This document shows positions 36,141 through 46,301 of a stretch of DNA of 64,000 bases, in pieces; within the stretch, counting starts at the first letter, position 1; every line of letters starts with the position of its first letter. The DNA lies in NCBI GenBank assembly GCA_022497145.1, contig MU385871.1:310001-374000 (forward strand). The letters run 5' to 3'. The DNA is from Rostrohypoxylon terebratum. Taxonomy: Eukaryota > Ascomycota > Sordariomycetes > Xylariales > Hypoxylaceae. The notes under the pieces are model-generated. The model saw nothing but the letters and a program-made list of their open reading frames with translations. It did not search any database and was not told where the DNA came from. Both the position numbers and the translations under genes were made by a program.

Positions 36141-37361
36141 ATGCTCTCGAAGATACATAATGGGGTCCTACTCAGACATTTGATACCATGTATTCACCAA
36201 TCTAGACCGACGCTGCGACTCCCGTCTCCCCGAATGCAGCCGAATCACCATATGCGCGCATTCTCCGTGCAGTCTATTCTTCAATCGCAGGAATCCCAGT
36301 CGCAGGCGGAACCAAAAACAGAATCCTCGCGCTGCTTCACCTACCATGCCGCTGCGTCCTTTTCCGCAAAGTACAAAACATTCGACCCGACGTCCCACGT
36401 CTTCCATTTCAACCCCTACAACCGAATCCAAACCCAAAAGCGCCCCAAGTCCAAGCGGCCAGCTAGCGGCCAGGATGCTTTCTTCATAAGCCGTGTAGGC
36501 GACACCAATGCGGTGGCATTTGGTATTGCCGATGGTGTTGGTGGCTGGGAGGACAGCGGAGTCGATCCAGCAGATTTTTCGCACAGTTTCTGTGATTACA
36601 TGGCTGCGGCGGCTTACGAACACAAACCAGTCTCGAGCGAATCGTCGTTGACGGCCAAGTCTCTAATGCAAAGAGGATATGACGACGTATGTAGAGACAG
36701 TTCCATACATGCAGGGGGTAGTACGGCTTCTATTGCTATCGCGGGCGAAGATGGTAGGCTCGAGGTGGCCAACTTAGGTGATTCAGGTTTTGTGCATCTT
36801 CGCCTCAATGCGGTGCATAGCTATTCAGAACCGCAGACCCACGCGTTCAACACACCTTTCCAACTGTCGATAGTGCCAGCCAGCATGCTCGCACGCGCCG
36901 CCGCTTTTGGTGGGGCGCAGCTGTGCGACAACCCCAAAGATGCGGATGTGACACAGCACACACTCAAGCATGGAGACATACTCGTCTTTGCGAGCGACGG
37001 CGTTTGGGATAATCTATTCAACCAAGACATACTCCGAATCGCTAGTCGCCTGATGGTCGGACTCGGCGCCTGGAAGACGAGTGATAGTGGTATATTAGTT
37101 ACGAGCGATTTGAAGCCATACACCCAAGGTGATGATTCGGCACAGCGACCGTTGACGCTTCAAAGCGCTCTGGCTGTAGAAATCGCAGGGGCTGCTAAGA
37201 GAGCCAGCACAAACCAGCAACTCGATGGACCATTCGCCAAGGAAGTTCAGAAATATTATCCTCTAGAGAATTGGCACGGCGGCAAGATCGATGATATCTG
37301 TGTCATTGTCATAGTTGTATCTGAGGATGGGAAGTCAGAAGCGATCAAAAGCAAATTATGA
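36141..37361 (+). CDS. PTC7: PTC7-like PP2C protein phosphatase with mitochondrial-type leader and SKL
   Basis: A single exon of 406 residues. The PP2C domain covers about residues 70-398. Metal-binding and core motifs are in place: FGIADGVGGWEDSGVDPADF, the GGSTASIAI strand, VANLGDSGF, LVFASDGVWDNLF and a final DDICVIVIVV. GVGGW with SGVDP is the hallmark of the PTC7/PPTC7 branch, known as mitochondrial Mg/Mn-dependent Ser/Thr phosphatases that act on ubiquinone-biosynthesis and import proteins. The first 45 residues hold Arg, Lys and His, no Asp or Glu, and look like a matrix-targeting leader. The last residues are SEAIKSKL, a canonical peroxisomal PTS1. Both signals in one protein suggest dual mitochondrial and peroxisomal targeting; this is an inference. 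The start was chosen because the leader begins there and no upstream in-frame exon is evident. Confidence 0.9.
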   Translation: MLSKIHNGVLLRHLIPCIHQSRPTLRLPSPRMQPNHHMRAFSVQSILQSQESQSQAEPKTESSRCFTYHAAASFSAKYKTFDPTSHVFHFNPYNRIQTQKRPKSKRPASGQDAFFISRVGDTNAVAFGIADGVGGWEDSGVDPADFSHSFCDYMAAAAYEHKPVSSESSLTAKSLMQRGYDDVCRDSSIHAGGSTASIAIAGEDGRLEVANLGDSGFVHLRLNAVHSYSEPQTHAFNTPFQLSIVPASMLARAAAFGGAQLCDNPKDADVTQHTLKHGDILVFASDGVWDNLFNQDILRIASRLMVGLGAWKTSDSGILVTSDLKPYTQGDDSAQRPLTLQSALAVEIAGAAKRASTNQQLDGPFAKEVQKYYPLENWHGGKIDDICVIVIVVSEDGKSEAIKSKL

Positions 37362-38083
37362 GATTATCACGACCAAATTTCCGAGGAACATAGAATTTGC
37401 ATCGTCAGGCGTTTAAAAGGTTCAAAAGGGGCGGAATGAATCCATATTTGCCTACGTCATAAACATTCTATACCGTATAGGTACAAGCAAGCAAGCAAGG
37501 AACGGCGAGGCAAGGCAAGGCAAGGCAAGATCGAGGCCGTCTCATTGCTTTTGTATATATTCTTAGTTACGCTTGTATCTATCTGCATAACTCTTCTGCT
37601 TTTTGCCTTATGTAGGAGGAAGATTAATACAGCCAGACAGCTCACGCTGAACATTACTAGCGACTTCAAGGTTTAGACTTAGACTTCCGTGGCGGGGGGT
37701 TTTGAAACTACAACTACAACGTCGTAAATTAATGATGTAATAACAAATCACACTCTTTCCGTTTTCTAGCGATGCTAGGATTGTCGAACCCCAGCCTCCC
37801 CCACATAGTACTTAAGTACGGTACGGTACTTAAAGTCTTATGCAAGCTACTAAGTACCTAGGTACCTACCTAGTACAAATCTGGTGGGGCTTCCTAACTA
37901 ATCCGCCCAAATTCAATCCGATCCTTGGCAGGTGTAGTGCAGGTGCAGTGCGCTGCCATTGCAAAACTTCGACTACGTGCTTCTACTACAACTTCCGAGA
38001 TTCTTACTTCTTTCATGTTTTTAGTTTCATACCTAGTAGTCGCATCAATCCTACGCAGTTTATTGCGTATTCAGAACGTGGCA
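37362..38083. other. Intergenic, no supported gene
   Basis: It lies between two plus-strand genes. It contains CAAGG/CAAGC tandem words at about 37485-37530 and a TACCTAGGTACC palindrome cluster at about 37855-37875. The frame of the downstream exonuclease extends upstream to about 37925 without a stop but includes a hydrophobic stretch unlike the family. I treat it as leader sequence. Confidence 0.55.
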
Positions 38084-40243
38084 ATGGATAACTCCGTCGC
38101 ACCTTCAGACGAGGACTTCCTACACGATTGTCTCGAAGCTCCTACAATTGATAACTCGTTATCCATAACCGATCATGATCCCACCAACACCAACAACAAC
38201 ACACCTACGCCCACCTTTGACCTAGTCGACATCGAAGCTCTTCCACAACCAATTCCCGCCGACTCACCTGCGGACGCGTCAACAGATACCATCAATAGCG
38301 AGTCTTGCAGTCTTAAACGTTCAAAACCTCACGATGAAACCGACGACGGGTGGCAGACTGTAGATCGCTCTAAAAAGTCAAAGAAGGAAAAGAAAGAGAA
38401 AAAGATCCCGAGCCCCCAATCAACCAACTACCCTTCTATCAAGTTCAATTACAATGCGAAGCTCCAATCTAAGATCGCACTGGATTCTCTGCGGAATCTG
38501 ATCCTGTATATATTTTCCGAAGGAACCGCGCCTCAATGGGTCGCAATTTCGCAGCGACCGCAGTTCCGAAAGATCGTCGCGATCATGGTGCCCGGACTAG
38601 AGGAAGCGATGTTCAAGCCGGACGTCAATTTCGCTACTTATAATGACCAGCCTCTCGATCTTGATCAGAAGCCTCGAGTAATGACGTCTCCTGACGATTA
38701 TTATCCACGATTGCTGAAGAAGGATGAGCTTCCCGTCATCTTACAGGACTTTGCCGACATGTTTCCTCATCTGTGGCCAGTCAAAACCCCAGGTAATGAG
38801 AAGTTCGGACATATACGTTCGCCATTAGCCACCATGCTCACAGCGCCAATTGAGAAGACCAAGGAAGAAAAGGGCAAAGGTGTTCAAGCTGCGAAGGAGC
38901 CTAAGGGATGGAAAGATCAGCGCACAAGAATAACAGAATTCTTGATGATGCCAGAAGATTTTCAAGCAAACGGTTATGTCTTGCATCCCGCTTGCATACC
39001 CGCGGAGCGGCGCAAACATTTCCACGACCTGGATGGTTGGGTTCACACCAACGTAGAGGATTTCGCAGACGGCGACGTCCCGGAAGAGGAAATTCAGCAA
39101 GGCAGTATAACAGCCGGTCGCGAGATCCTCGCGCTCGATTGCGAAATGTGCGTTACGGACCCGCAAGAATACTCTCTAACCAGGATTAGTTTAATGAGCT
39201 GGGACGGAACTATTGTTCTAGATGAGCTCGTCAAACCGGATAAGCCTATCACTGACTACGTCACCCGGTTTTCTGGTATCACAGAGGAAATGCTGGCACC
39301 CGTAACCACGACGCTGAAGGATATCCAGTCAAAGCTCCTCGAAATTCTCCACCCACGAACAATCCTCGTTGGTCATTCACTAGACGCCGATCTAAAAGCC
39401 CTACAACTCACCCACCCGTTCATTGTCGATACTTCTATCCTCTTCCCCCACAACCGAGGGCCCCCGCTAAAGAACAGCCTGAAATTTCTAACGCAACGGT
39501 TTCTCAAGCGCGAGATACAGAAAGGAGTTGCAGGCCATGATTCAATCGAAGATGCTAAGGCTTGCCTAGATCTTGTGAAGCAGAAATGCGAGAAGGGCAA
39601 ATTTTGGGGCAACCATGAGTCGCAAGGCGAAAATCTCTTCCGACGATTAACTCGTGCTGGCAAGGCTTACCGTGCCAATGGGGGAGTCGAAGCCAAGGGA
39701 GGTGTCAATGTTGGAAAGACAAGCGCTATGGTTGATTGGGGCGACCCCATGAAGGGCGCCGGAGCAGCATCGACGTTCCCAATAGGGTGTAAATCAGACG
39801 ACGAGGTAGAAGAGGGTGTGATGCGCGCTGTGAAGGGCGACCCCGTCGCTGAAGAGATACCATATGGTGGCGTTGACTTTGTCTTTGCTCGATTTCGGGA
39901 ATTAGAGGCGCACCAAGGGTGGTGGAATTGCAAGAGCGATATCCCATCCCCCGACCTGTCCAACATTCCTCTCGAGACTTGCGTCCAAACTCTTACCCAG
40001 CGCATAAAGCGCATATACGACATGCTGCCTCCCTGTACGGCTTTCATCGTGTTTAGCGGCTCCGGTGATCCCCGAGAGATGAGCCGCTTGCAAGCTATGC
40101 AGGCTCAATTCAAGAAGGAGTACACGGCTCCCGGTAGCAATTGGGATACATTGAGTGTCAAGTGGACGGATAGGGAGGACCAGGCTTTGAAGAAGGCAGT
40201 CGGCGTTGCACGGAACGGTATCGGGTTCATCGGCGTCAAATAA
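38084..40243 (+). CDS. Rex1-like RNA exonuclease (DEDDh family)
   Basis: A single exon of 719 residues from the ATG at 38084; an in-frame upstream ATG near 38015 would add a hydrophobic leader. After an acidic, Ser/Thr-rich N-terminus with a KSKKEKKEKK basic patch (a possible nuclear signal, about 105-115), the DEDDh exonuclease domain lies at about 345-505: ILALDCEMC supplies Asp and Glu, ILVGHSLDADLKAL the next Asp, and VAGHDSIEDAKACLDL the His and last Asp. The conserved HPACIPAERRKHFHDLDGW block before it resembles yeast Rex1/Rnh70. That enzyme trims 3' ends of 5S rRNA, tRNA and other structured RNAs in the nucleus. The C-terminal 200 residues are less conserved; a DMLPPCTAFIVFSGSGDPRE segment could be an RNA-binding element. 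I am confident of the nuclease family and less sure of Rex1 itself as opposed to Rex3/4. Confidence 0.88.
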   Translation: MDNSVAPSDEDFLHDCLEAPTIDNSLSITDHDPTNTNNNTPTPTFDLVDIEALPQPIPADSPADASTDTINSESCSLKRSKPHDETDDGWQTVDRSKKSKKEKKEKKIPSPQSTNYPSIKFNYNAKLQSKIALDSLRNLILYIFSEGTAPQWVAISQRPQFRKIVAIMVPGLEEAMFKPDVNFATYNDQPLDLDQKPRVMTSPDDYYPRLLKKDELPVILQDFADMFPHLWPVKTPGNEKFGHIRSPLATMLTAPIEKTKEEKGKGVQAAKEPKGWKDQRTRITEFLMMPEDFQANGYVLHPACIPAERRKHFHDLDGWVHTNVEDFADGDVPEEEIQQGSITAGREILALDCEMCVTDPQEYSLTRISLMSWDGTIVLDELVKPDKPITDYVTRFSGITEEMLAPVTTTLKDIQSKLLEILHPRTILVGHSLDADLKALQLTHPFIVDTSILFPHNRGPPLKNSLKFLTQRFLKREIQKGVAGHDSIEDAKACLDLVKQKCEKGKFWGNHESQGENLFRRLTRAGKAYRANGGVEAKGGVNVGKTSAMVDWGDPMKGAGAASTFPIGCKSDDEVEEGVMRAVKGDPVAEEIPYGGVDFVFARFRELEAHQGWWNCKSDIPSPDLSNIPLETCVQTLTQRIKRIYDMLPPCTAFIVFSGSGDPREMSRLQAMQAQFKKEYTAPGSNWDTLSVKWTDREDQALKKAVGVARNGIGFIGVK

Positions 40244-41359
40244 ATCGAGTCTTAGGGTCGCTTGTATCGCTGTATTCTCTGTTGTCTCAGTTGGCGCGTA
40301 TGAATTGTGAGGGGGAAAAGTAGTAAAAGGCGAGGCACTATGAGATACGAGTCACGAATGTGGCCTGGTATTGGGATTTCGAGATACCCCATTTTCATAC
40401 AATCTTGCTTAGGATGTTTGGGACCCATATATATATATATAAGAGTTGATCAAATCGACTAATTCAGTATCATTGGCCCATCTTCTCCTATGCCTTTCCG
40501 ACATTTGCATCCGTGCTAACTTGACAACCACACGCACCTGGGGACTGTGGCGCTCTCGCTCTCCTACTTTACACTAAAGCACTTGCCACCGATAGTCTCC
40601 ACAGGACGTCGCATAGGCAAGCTACCTATCTAGGGGGTTCAGATCTGATATTACTGTGGTCTTATTAGAAGAAGGAAGACCAACCATAATCAAAGTCACC
40701 TTCTCCTTAATTCCTAGGCTTTTAGATGTGGCCGTATGTAAACGGGAGTACCTTTCATCTCATTTACAAACTGGCTATGCTAAATCTACTCAGCCTGGGT
40801 TGACTTGCAGCACGTGCAGTCCGTCCTCTTGGAAAATACGACGCTGGACTGAGGAATATATTGGCCAATAATGCGAGATTGCTTCTGTGTAGTATTAGGT
40901 GCTACAAAATGTGGCGTTACCTACCTGGCTGCCTGGGTAGCCATACACTATTTCGCACGTAACTAAGGCATGCAAGTCATCATCCAATCTTGCGTGGATA
41001 TCCAAGCTCCTATGGCAATCATTATATACTATAGGAGTCGTTTATAGATACGGTGTCCTGTAATGGTGTCGTAGCTTGGCGAAGTCAAGTGGAAGTGAGG
41101 CTGGATATATCAACTTAACCAATTAAGAGTATCAGAGGCTAACTAGAAGGCAGATCGTGACACTTGAGATTTTCCACGACCCATCAGCAAAATGGTGCTT
41201 CGACTGATTCGAAATTGATATTGAATCATCATAGTCGAATTCGAGGATATAAAGTTGCTTATATGGTTCTTTCAGACGCTCGAACTTCCCTCGTCATCTC
41301 ACGTCGTTCCTCGCTTGAAAGCCACCCCTAAAAGTTAGAATAGGTAGGGAAACGCGCAG
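40244..41359. other. Intergenic, no supported gene
   Basis: It holds the 3' side of the exonuclease gene, a (TA)n run at about 40424-40442 and a TATA-like GATATAAAG near 41247. Only short unsupported frames are seen. Confidence 0.55.
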
Positions 41360-41682
41360 ATGCCGGCCTCCAGCTTCACCAATGCCCCTCGGAAGGTCAC
41401 TGCAAACGAATGGAATTCATTCACTGGTGCTATGTAACCTATCACCACGAGCAATGTAAGGCCGCCACGAAAGCCTTTCGAGCCAATGTGAAGTAGTGAG
41501 TGCTATCCACGGACACTCTCAAGAAATGTGTACGTGTGGTTTATTTGATTGGGATCACTAACGCGAACAATCGAGTGGCAATTACGAATGCGTTGAAGAG
41601 CGGGAGAAATTCTTCTATCATCACGCGGAACACGAACAAGTGGGATAGTCTCAACACCAATAATCAGCCAGTGAGAAGATGA
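41360..41682 (+). pseudogene. Possible remnant of a small protein gene
   Basis: From ATG 41360, 25 codons (MPASSFTNAPRKVTANEWNS and onward) end at TAA. Shifting by one base, the frame continues as YHHEQCKAATKAFRANVK and stops at about 41494. After two stops the same line reopens (VLSTDTLKKCV to the TGA at 41682). The pieces have ordinary protein composition and follow one another closely, about 110 bases downstream of a TATA-like site. This suggests a decayed gene, but introns or chance could also explain it. The family is not recognised. It lies next to the broken NLR gene. Confidence 0.3.
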
Positions 41683-42294
41683 AAGCTCAAGAGCCAGACG
41701 GTGAAGGTTGCCTGGTGTCTAATGCATTTTTGATGTCCAGAACACCTGAGTACCTAATTACAATGTACATACCTCTACTAACCTACCTACCTACCTACCT
41801 AGTAGGTAGGTCGGCATCTGCACCTATCTGCGGGGTATCGGCCGTTTGCTGGCGTTGGTACCAGAATATCATAGATAGAGTCTTCAGTTTTGATTCCTTA
41901 TTGCTTATTACTCATAAAAGTACCTAGTCAGGGCGATCAAGTTATGCAGTTATTAATGCCCAACCTCCAAGAAAGAAAATCAATATATTAATAAAAAAGG
42001 CGGCGTGATGTTTCGATATCGGCGCAGGGGGGACCTCGTAGAAGGTGTCCTATCTATGGATGTAATAGTCCCTGATTGGTTAATGGATATAGTACGTGTC
42101 ACGGTGATATCAAAATGCATTTTTGGGAGGTCCTGTTGTGACTTTAAGCGAAGTAAGCTGCATTTCAGCTCAATGAACCATGAAAAACAATCATATCTTA
42201 TTATGCTGCACCTTTTTTAACAGTAGAATTTCCTTCATCTCTCACTGTTACTAGGTATCTATCTAATTAATGTAGATTATTTTTAGGTCTTAAC

Positions 42295-45200
42295 ATGAAC
42301 CCTCACAAATTTACGTTATCGCTCAATCTAGTACATGAGCCTTCAGATGGCAATTCACGTGTACAGTGAGTCTCGTTTTTATCATCATAGCTTTATTTCC
42401 GGTTCAAATTTAAAATATGATATATGGATACTAGCTCCATCCGAAGCACTAGGCTAATTATTGATACAGCATAATCTTTGTTCACGGCTTACGAGGTCAC
42501 CCGTATAAGACTTGGTTGTCCCGGCTGTCCGAGAAAGATGGATCAAATCAATTATCAAACCCCGACCCCGGGAGATCCAGTAAGAAACAAAAATTGAAGG
42601 AGATATGGAAGCGCTTCACCAGAAAACGAGTCCAGTCGTCTCCTGGTCTTGGGGACAAAAACAGTGAAATAAATATACAAAACGTGTTTTGGCCCAAAGA
42701 CTTGCTCCCACGTCAATGCCCGAGGGCAACGATATGGTCTTGGGGATATGACACAAAAATCGCCAAGGGTATAGGTCAGGCGACTAATAAGGATCACTTG
42801 TATAATCACGGCATGAACCTTACACGAGAAATAAGACGCCTTCAAGCTTCTGATCAAAAGCCGATAATTTTCATCGCCCATTCTCTTGGTGGTCTTGTTG
42901 TTAAGGAAGTCAGTCAGCCCCGACCGGATGCGCTTTGATTTGAGACTAACATTACCTGTACTGTGCAAGGCTCTCGCGTATGCTAGCAATCAAGAACACA
43001 ACGATCCTCCAACATACCTTGCGCTTCGTTCAACCAAGGCAATTCTTCTTCGGAACCCCACACATAGGAAGCAAGCGGCTAGCAAACAACGGAGACACGC
43101 TTAGGACGATTGCTAGTGTCCTTGGGGTGGACACAAATTCGCACCTTCTGGACTCGTTGGCTCTCAAAAATGCTGACCTCGAGCGTTCCCATGATGCTTT
43201 CATGAATATTAAGCAAGAATGGGGTTTGGACGTAAAAACTTTCTAGGAAGGTCTCCCATGGACTGGTTACAACTTCTCGATGTTCAATGAGAAGGTAGGC
43301 CGTGTTACCTCCCTCGGAGATTCCTAAAATGTTAATATCATCTCTCAGGTTGTGCCTGACGAATCGTCCCACATGCAGGATAACAGAGATAGAAGAGAGA
43401 GGCTTAACGCCAACCATATGCAAATGTGCAGATTTACCGGTGAGGAGGATTCAGAGTATGCGAAGGTTGGCCCAGAATTAAAGGGCATTTATGTGTGGGT
43501 TATTGCTGAGGGTATAAGGCAAAGCACCTCTGATGAATGTGGAATCTTCGCTAATTGACCCAGCTGAACGGGAACTGAAGGACAAATTATCACAGAAATT
43601 AGAAGGTACCTATTGCGTTGATATGCCAGTTGTGTGAGTCATGTGTGGATGCTAAAGGCGCATAGGAGTGCGACAATCACTTGCTTTTCCCGAGATGAAA
43701 AAGGGTCAGCATGATATTGTGACCGAAGTCTATAATACATGCGAGTGACTCAGCCAGAACAGCGAGTTCAAGAAATGGATGAACAATGAGTCTCGGCTAG
43801 ACGAGAGATTATTATGGATCAAGGGCAAGCTAGGATCGGGCAAATCGACCCTGGTAAAGAATACACTCAAGTATATTCCGTCGTCACCAGGTGACTTGCT
43901 GGTAGCCTACTTCTGTCCTCAGAAAGAAAAGCCCTGTGGAAAATATGCAATACACCGGAGCCGAACTGGACTGCTCAGAGCACTTGTTTTTGAACTGTTG
44001 ATCGGCTTTCCAAATGTATGTGAGGATATGAAAAGGGAATACGAGGTGAAGTCTGCTCAGGATCCAACTATTTCCTGGGAAGCATCCGAACTTGAGTACA
44101 TACTTCGGGGGATGTTCATGGGACGAAGAGATTCTTGGACCACCATCATCCTCGACGGTATGGATGGGTTTGGGGCACAGGCTGCTAAAAAAATAGTGCA
44201 GTTTCTTCGTGGGCTATCAAGGATAGCTCACGACAGAGATGCTAAACTCAGAGTATGCTTCGTAAGTCGGACCTCCCTACCTATTGACCGATATTTGTGG
44301 GACAGCCTAGAAATCATTGTCGATCGTAACAATCGACCAGATATCGTTCATTACGTCAACAACAAGATGCTGTCTTTTGAGGGTAGACTCAACAATGTTT
44401 CCCTGAGCAAAATAAAGGATGCTATTATCCATAAATCATCGGGCGTATTTCTATGGGTTGCTGTCACGATAGATATGCTCTTGGATGATTATGACGATGG
44501 GATTCCATGGCGATCGGACGATATCCTGATCAACAACTTGGACAAGATGCCGGAAGAACTCGAAGATTTATACATCCATGTTATGAAAGAATTAAGTGAG
44601 AGAAAGGACCGAAAGGCTTCGATTCAACTGTTCCTGTGGGCTCTCTTCTCTCTGAGACCTTTGCAAGTCCCCGAGTTCCAAGAAGTTCTTTCTTTGATTG
44701 ATCGCCCTGAGAAGTCTAAGTCAACGGAGTTCTACAGCACGACCCATTTAGACGACTGTCAGTTCTTGAAAAGAGTTCGGAGACTCTCAAGAGGGCTCAT
44801 CGAAGTTAATGAAACTCTAGGACAACTTGATGCCTCTCCTAGTCTACTAGATGGAAACACATGTGGCCCTGTTGTAGGGTCGTTTGACAACCGCAAGATC
44901 ATCCAGCCTATTCACGAATCATTGCGAGAGTTTTTCATTAACCGTGGCGGGTTCAAACACCTCGATCGTGAGATATCAAGTCCCGTAAGGAGCGCACACC
45001 TCGCCATCTTGACGACGTCCCTTGACTACTGCGACCAGCTATTACATTTGGAAACCCATAGGCACTTCCTACGTGGCCAAACACCATCAGTCCTAAGTGA
45101 AGCGCAGCCTGAAACAGTGGGCAGTGAAAGCTTGCAGTGGAGCTTAGACCTCCGTTTAAAATTTGCGAGCACCAGCCTGAATCCAGATCCTCCAATTGGC

Positions 45201-46301
45201 GCATCTGCATCGATTTATGCACCTTCAGCATGGTCAAATACATCTAGTGGTCGGATTAATTCTCATTCTGTTGGTAGGAGTCAAGAGCCATCAGAGCGCA
45301 GTGGAAATTCCGTGAGGAGCCTGCCTCTATATCAAACTCCCGATTGGCATCACAATGACGACGATAGCTCTAGAGCCAACCGTTCGTCAAAGAGAGAATG
45401 TGAGAGGTTGACAGCAAATAATTTGTCAAAGGTGCCCGTCACTGATGATAAGCTCGAGGCCACAATGGATTGGTTCAAACGTTTTCCAATTCTTTCGGAA
45501 TCGAACCAAGCTAGCTTGCCAATCAATGACAGATGCATTGGCAGTGGAACTGGATCCCCCGTACCTTCTGTCACAAGGACTATACCTACTGTCGCAGAGA
45601 CTATACCAGCCCTTAGGTCCTACATCGAAGAAACGTTTCTCTTCCATGCCATGGCGCATCAAGATAAGATGGACCGCGATGGGCAAGATCCAGACACGAA
45701 ACAGCTAGTAAATCGGCTCCAGCATAAATCGTGGTATTCTTGGAGACGGCTTTGTGACGATATCCCCGCTGATACGACTTTTACCTATTTTATTGCGGAA
45801 TGGAACCTTGTATCGTGGGCACCATACGTAGATGAACCGGATCGCCATTTTTGTGAAAAGGGCGGACAATTTCAATTTCCTATAACGGTCGCAGCACGGA
45901 AGTCCAACTTGGAAATGATAAGATTCATCCTCAAGACTGTAACAACGTTTAAGGAAGGATTGCGCCTGGGTCATCTCCATGAATTCGACGATAAGAAACG
46001 GAGAACGGTTCTACATTATACTGCTTCAAAACATGACCCGGCACCCCTCGATGCCTTTCTCCAAATGATTCCACGAGATGAGCTCGAAGATGCAGTGAAC
46101 GAGACCGATGTTTGGGGACAAACCCCATTGCATATTGCGGCGTATAACGGCTCAATACCTTGCGCTGAAGCTCTTTTAAGAGCTGGTGCGCGCCGAACGG
46201 CCGTGGATGGCAAGGGAAAGACTCCGCTCCAGGTTTATGAGCATCGTAATGATTTACCGGCGAAAATGCGTTTTGTATTAATGTTTACCGCTTTTTCTTG
46301 A
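42295..46301 (+). pseudogene. NLR-type gene (alpha/beta hydrolase - NACHT - ankyrin) with one frameshift and two stops
   Basis: Exon 1 (42295-42365) reads MNPHKFTLSLNLVHEPSDGN and splices to 42470, giving IIFVHGLRGHPYKTW, the start of a SERAC1/PGAP1-like alpha/beta hydrolase domain common at the N-terminus of fungal NLRs; its nucleophile is in IFIAHSLGGLVVKE. A GTCAGT intron joins ALAYASNQEHND from 42970. The frame breaks near 43042: RSTKAI continues one base later as FFFGTPHIGSKRL. TAG at 43244-43246 interrupts KTF-EGLPW. A further intron (43295-43348) leads to VVPDESSHM. TGA at 43746-43748 falls where TCEW is usual before the NACHT. From 43749 the frame is open to 46301: Walker A GKLGSGKST, Walker B TTIILDGMD, a long helical region, and ankyrin repeats GQTPLHIAAYNGS and GKTPLQVYEH. 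Intact relatives sense non-self and can trigger cell death. An ATG at 43779 could still give an 840-residue NACHT-ankyrin protein. Confidence 0.82.
43779..46301 (+). CDS. Uninterrupted NACHT-ankyrin frame within the broken NLR
   Basis: This 840-codon frame starts 30 bases after the last stop of the broken NLR and has no lesion. It keeps the whole NACHT NTPase (Walker A at about residue 16-24, Walker B near 125), a Ser-rich linker around 470-600 and two or three C-terminal ankyrin repeats. If transcribed and translated from ATG 43779 it would be an NLR lacking its hydrolase effector. Whether it is expressed cannot be judged from sequence. It may only be the most recently silenced part of a pseudogene. 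Confidence 0.45.
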   Translation: MNNESRLDERLLWIKGKLGSGKSTLVKNTLKYIPSSPGDLLVAYFCPQKEKPCGKYAIHRSRTGLLRALVFELLIGFPNVCEDMKREYEVKSAQDPTISWEASELEYILRGMFMGRRDSWTTIILDGMDGFGAQAAKKIVQFLRGLSRIAHDRDAKLRVCFVSRTSLPIDRYLWDSLEIIVDRNNRPDIVHYVNNKMLSFEGRLNNVSLSKIKDAIIHKSSGVFLWVAVTIDMLLDDYDDGIPWRSDDILINNLDKMPEELEDLYIHVMKELSERKDRKASIQLFLWALFSLRPLQVPEFQEVLSLIDRPEKSKSTEFYSTTHLDDCQFLKRVRRLSRGLIEVNETLGQLDASPSLLDGNTCGPVVGSFDNRKIIQPIHESLREFFINRGGFKHLDREISSPVRSAHLAILTTSLDYCDQLLHLETHRHFLRGQTPSVLSEAQPETVGSESLQWSLDLRLKFASTSLNPDPPIGASASIYAPSAWSNTSSGRINSHSVGRSQEPSERSGNSVRSLPLYQTPDWHHNDDDSSRANRSSKRECERLTANNLSKVPVTDDKLEATMDWFKRFPILSESNQASLPINDRCIGSGTGSPVPSVTRTIPTVAETIPALRSYIEETFLFHAMAHQDKMDRDGQDPDTKQLVNRLQHKSWYSWRRLCDDIPADTTFTYFIAEWNLVSWAPYVDEPDRHFCEKGGQFQFPITVAARKSNLEMIRFILKTVTTFKEGLRLGHLHEFDDKKRRTVLHYTASKHDPAPLDAFLQMIPRDELEDAVNETDVWGQTPLHIAAYNGSIPCAEALLRAGARRTAVDGKGKTPLQVYEHRNDLPAKMRFVLMFTAFS

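Noticed and set aside
37925..38083. Upstream in-frame extension of the Rex1-like protein
   Set aside because: It contains a hydrophobic run unlike the family and no ATG at its start. The ATG at 38084 gives a normal acidic N-terminus.
42295..46301. Programmed frameshifting or stop read-through as the explanation of the NLR lesions
   Set aside because: Three separate lesions of different kinds, with no slippery sequence or read-through context, fit gene decay better.
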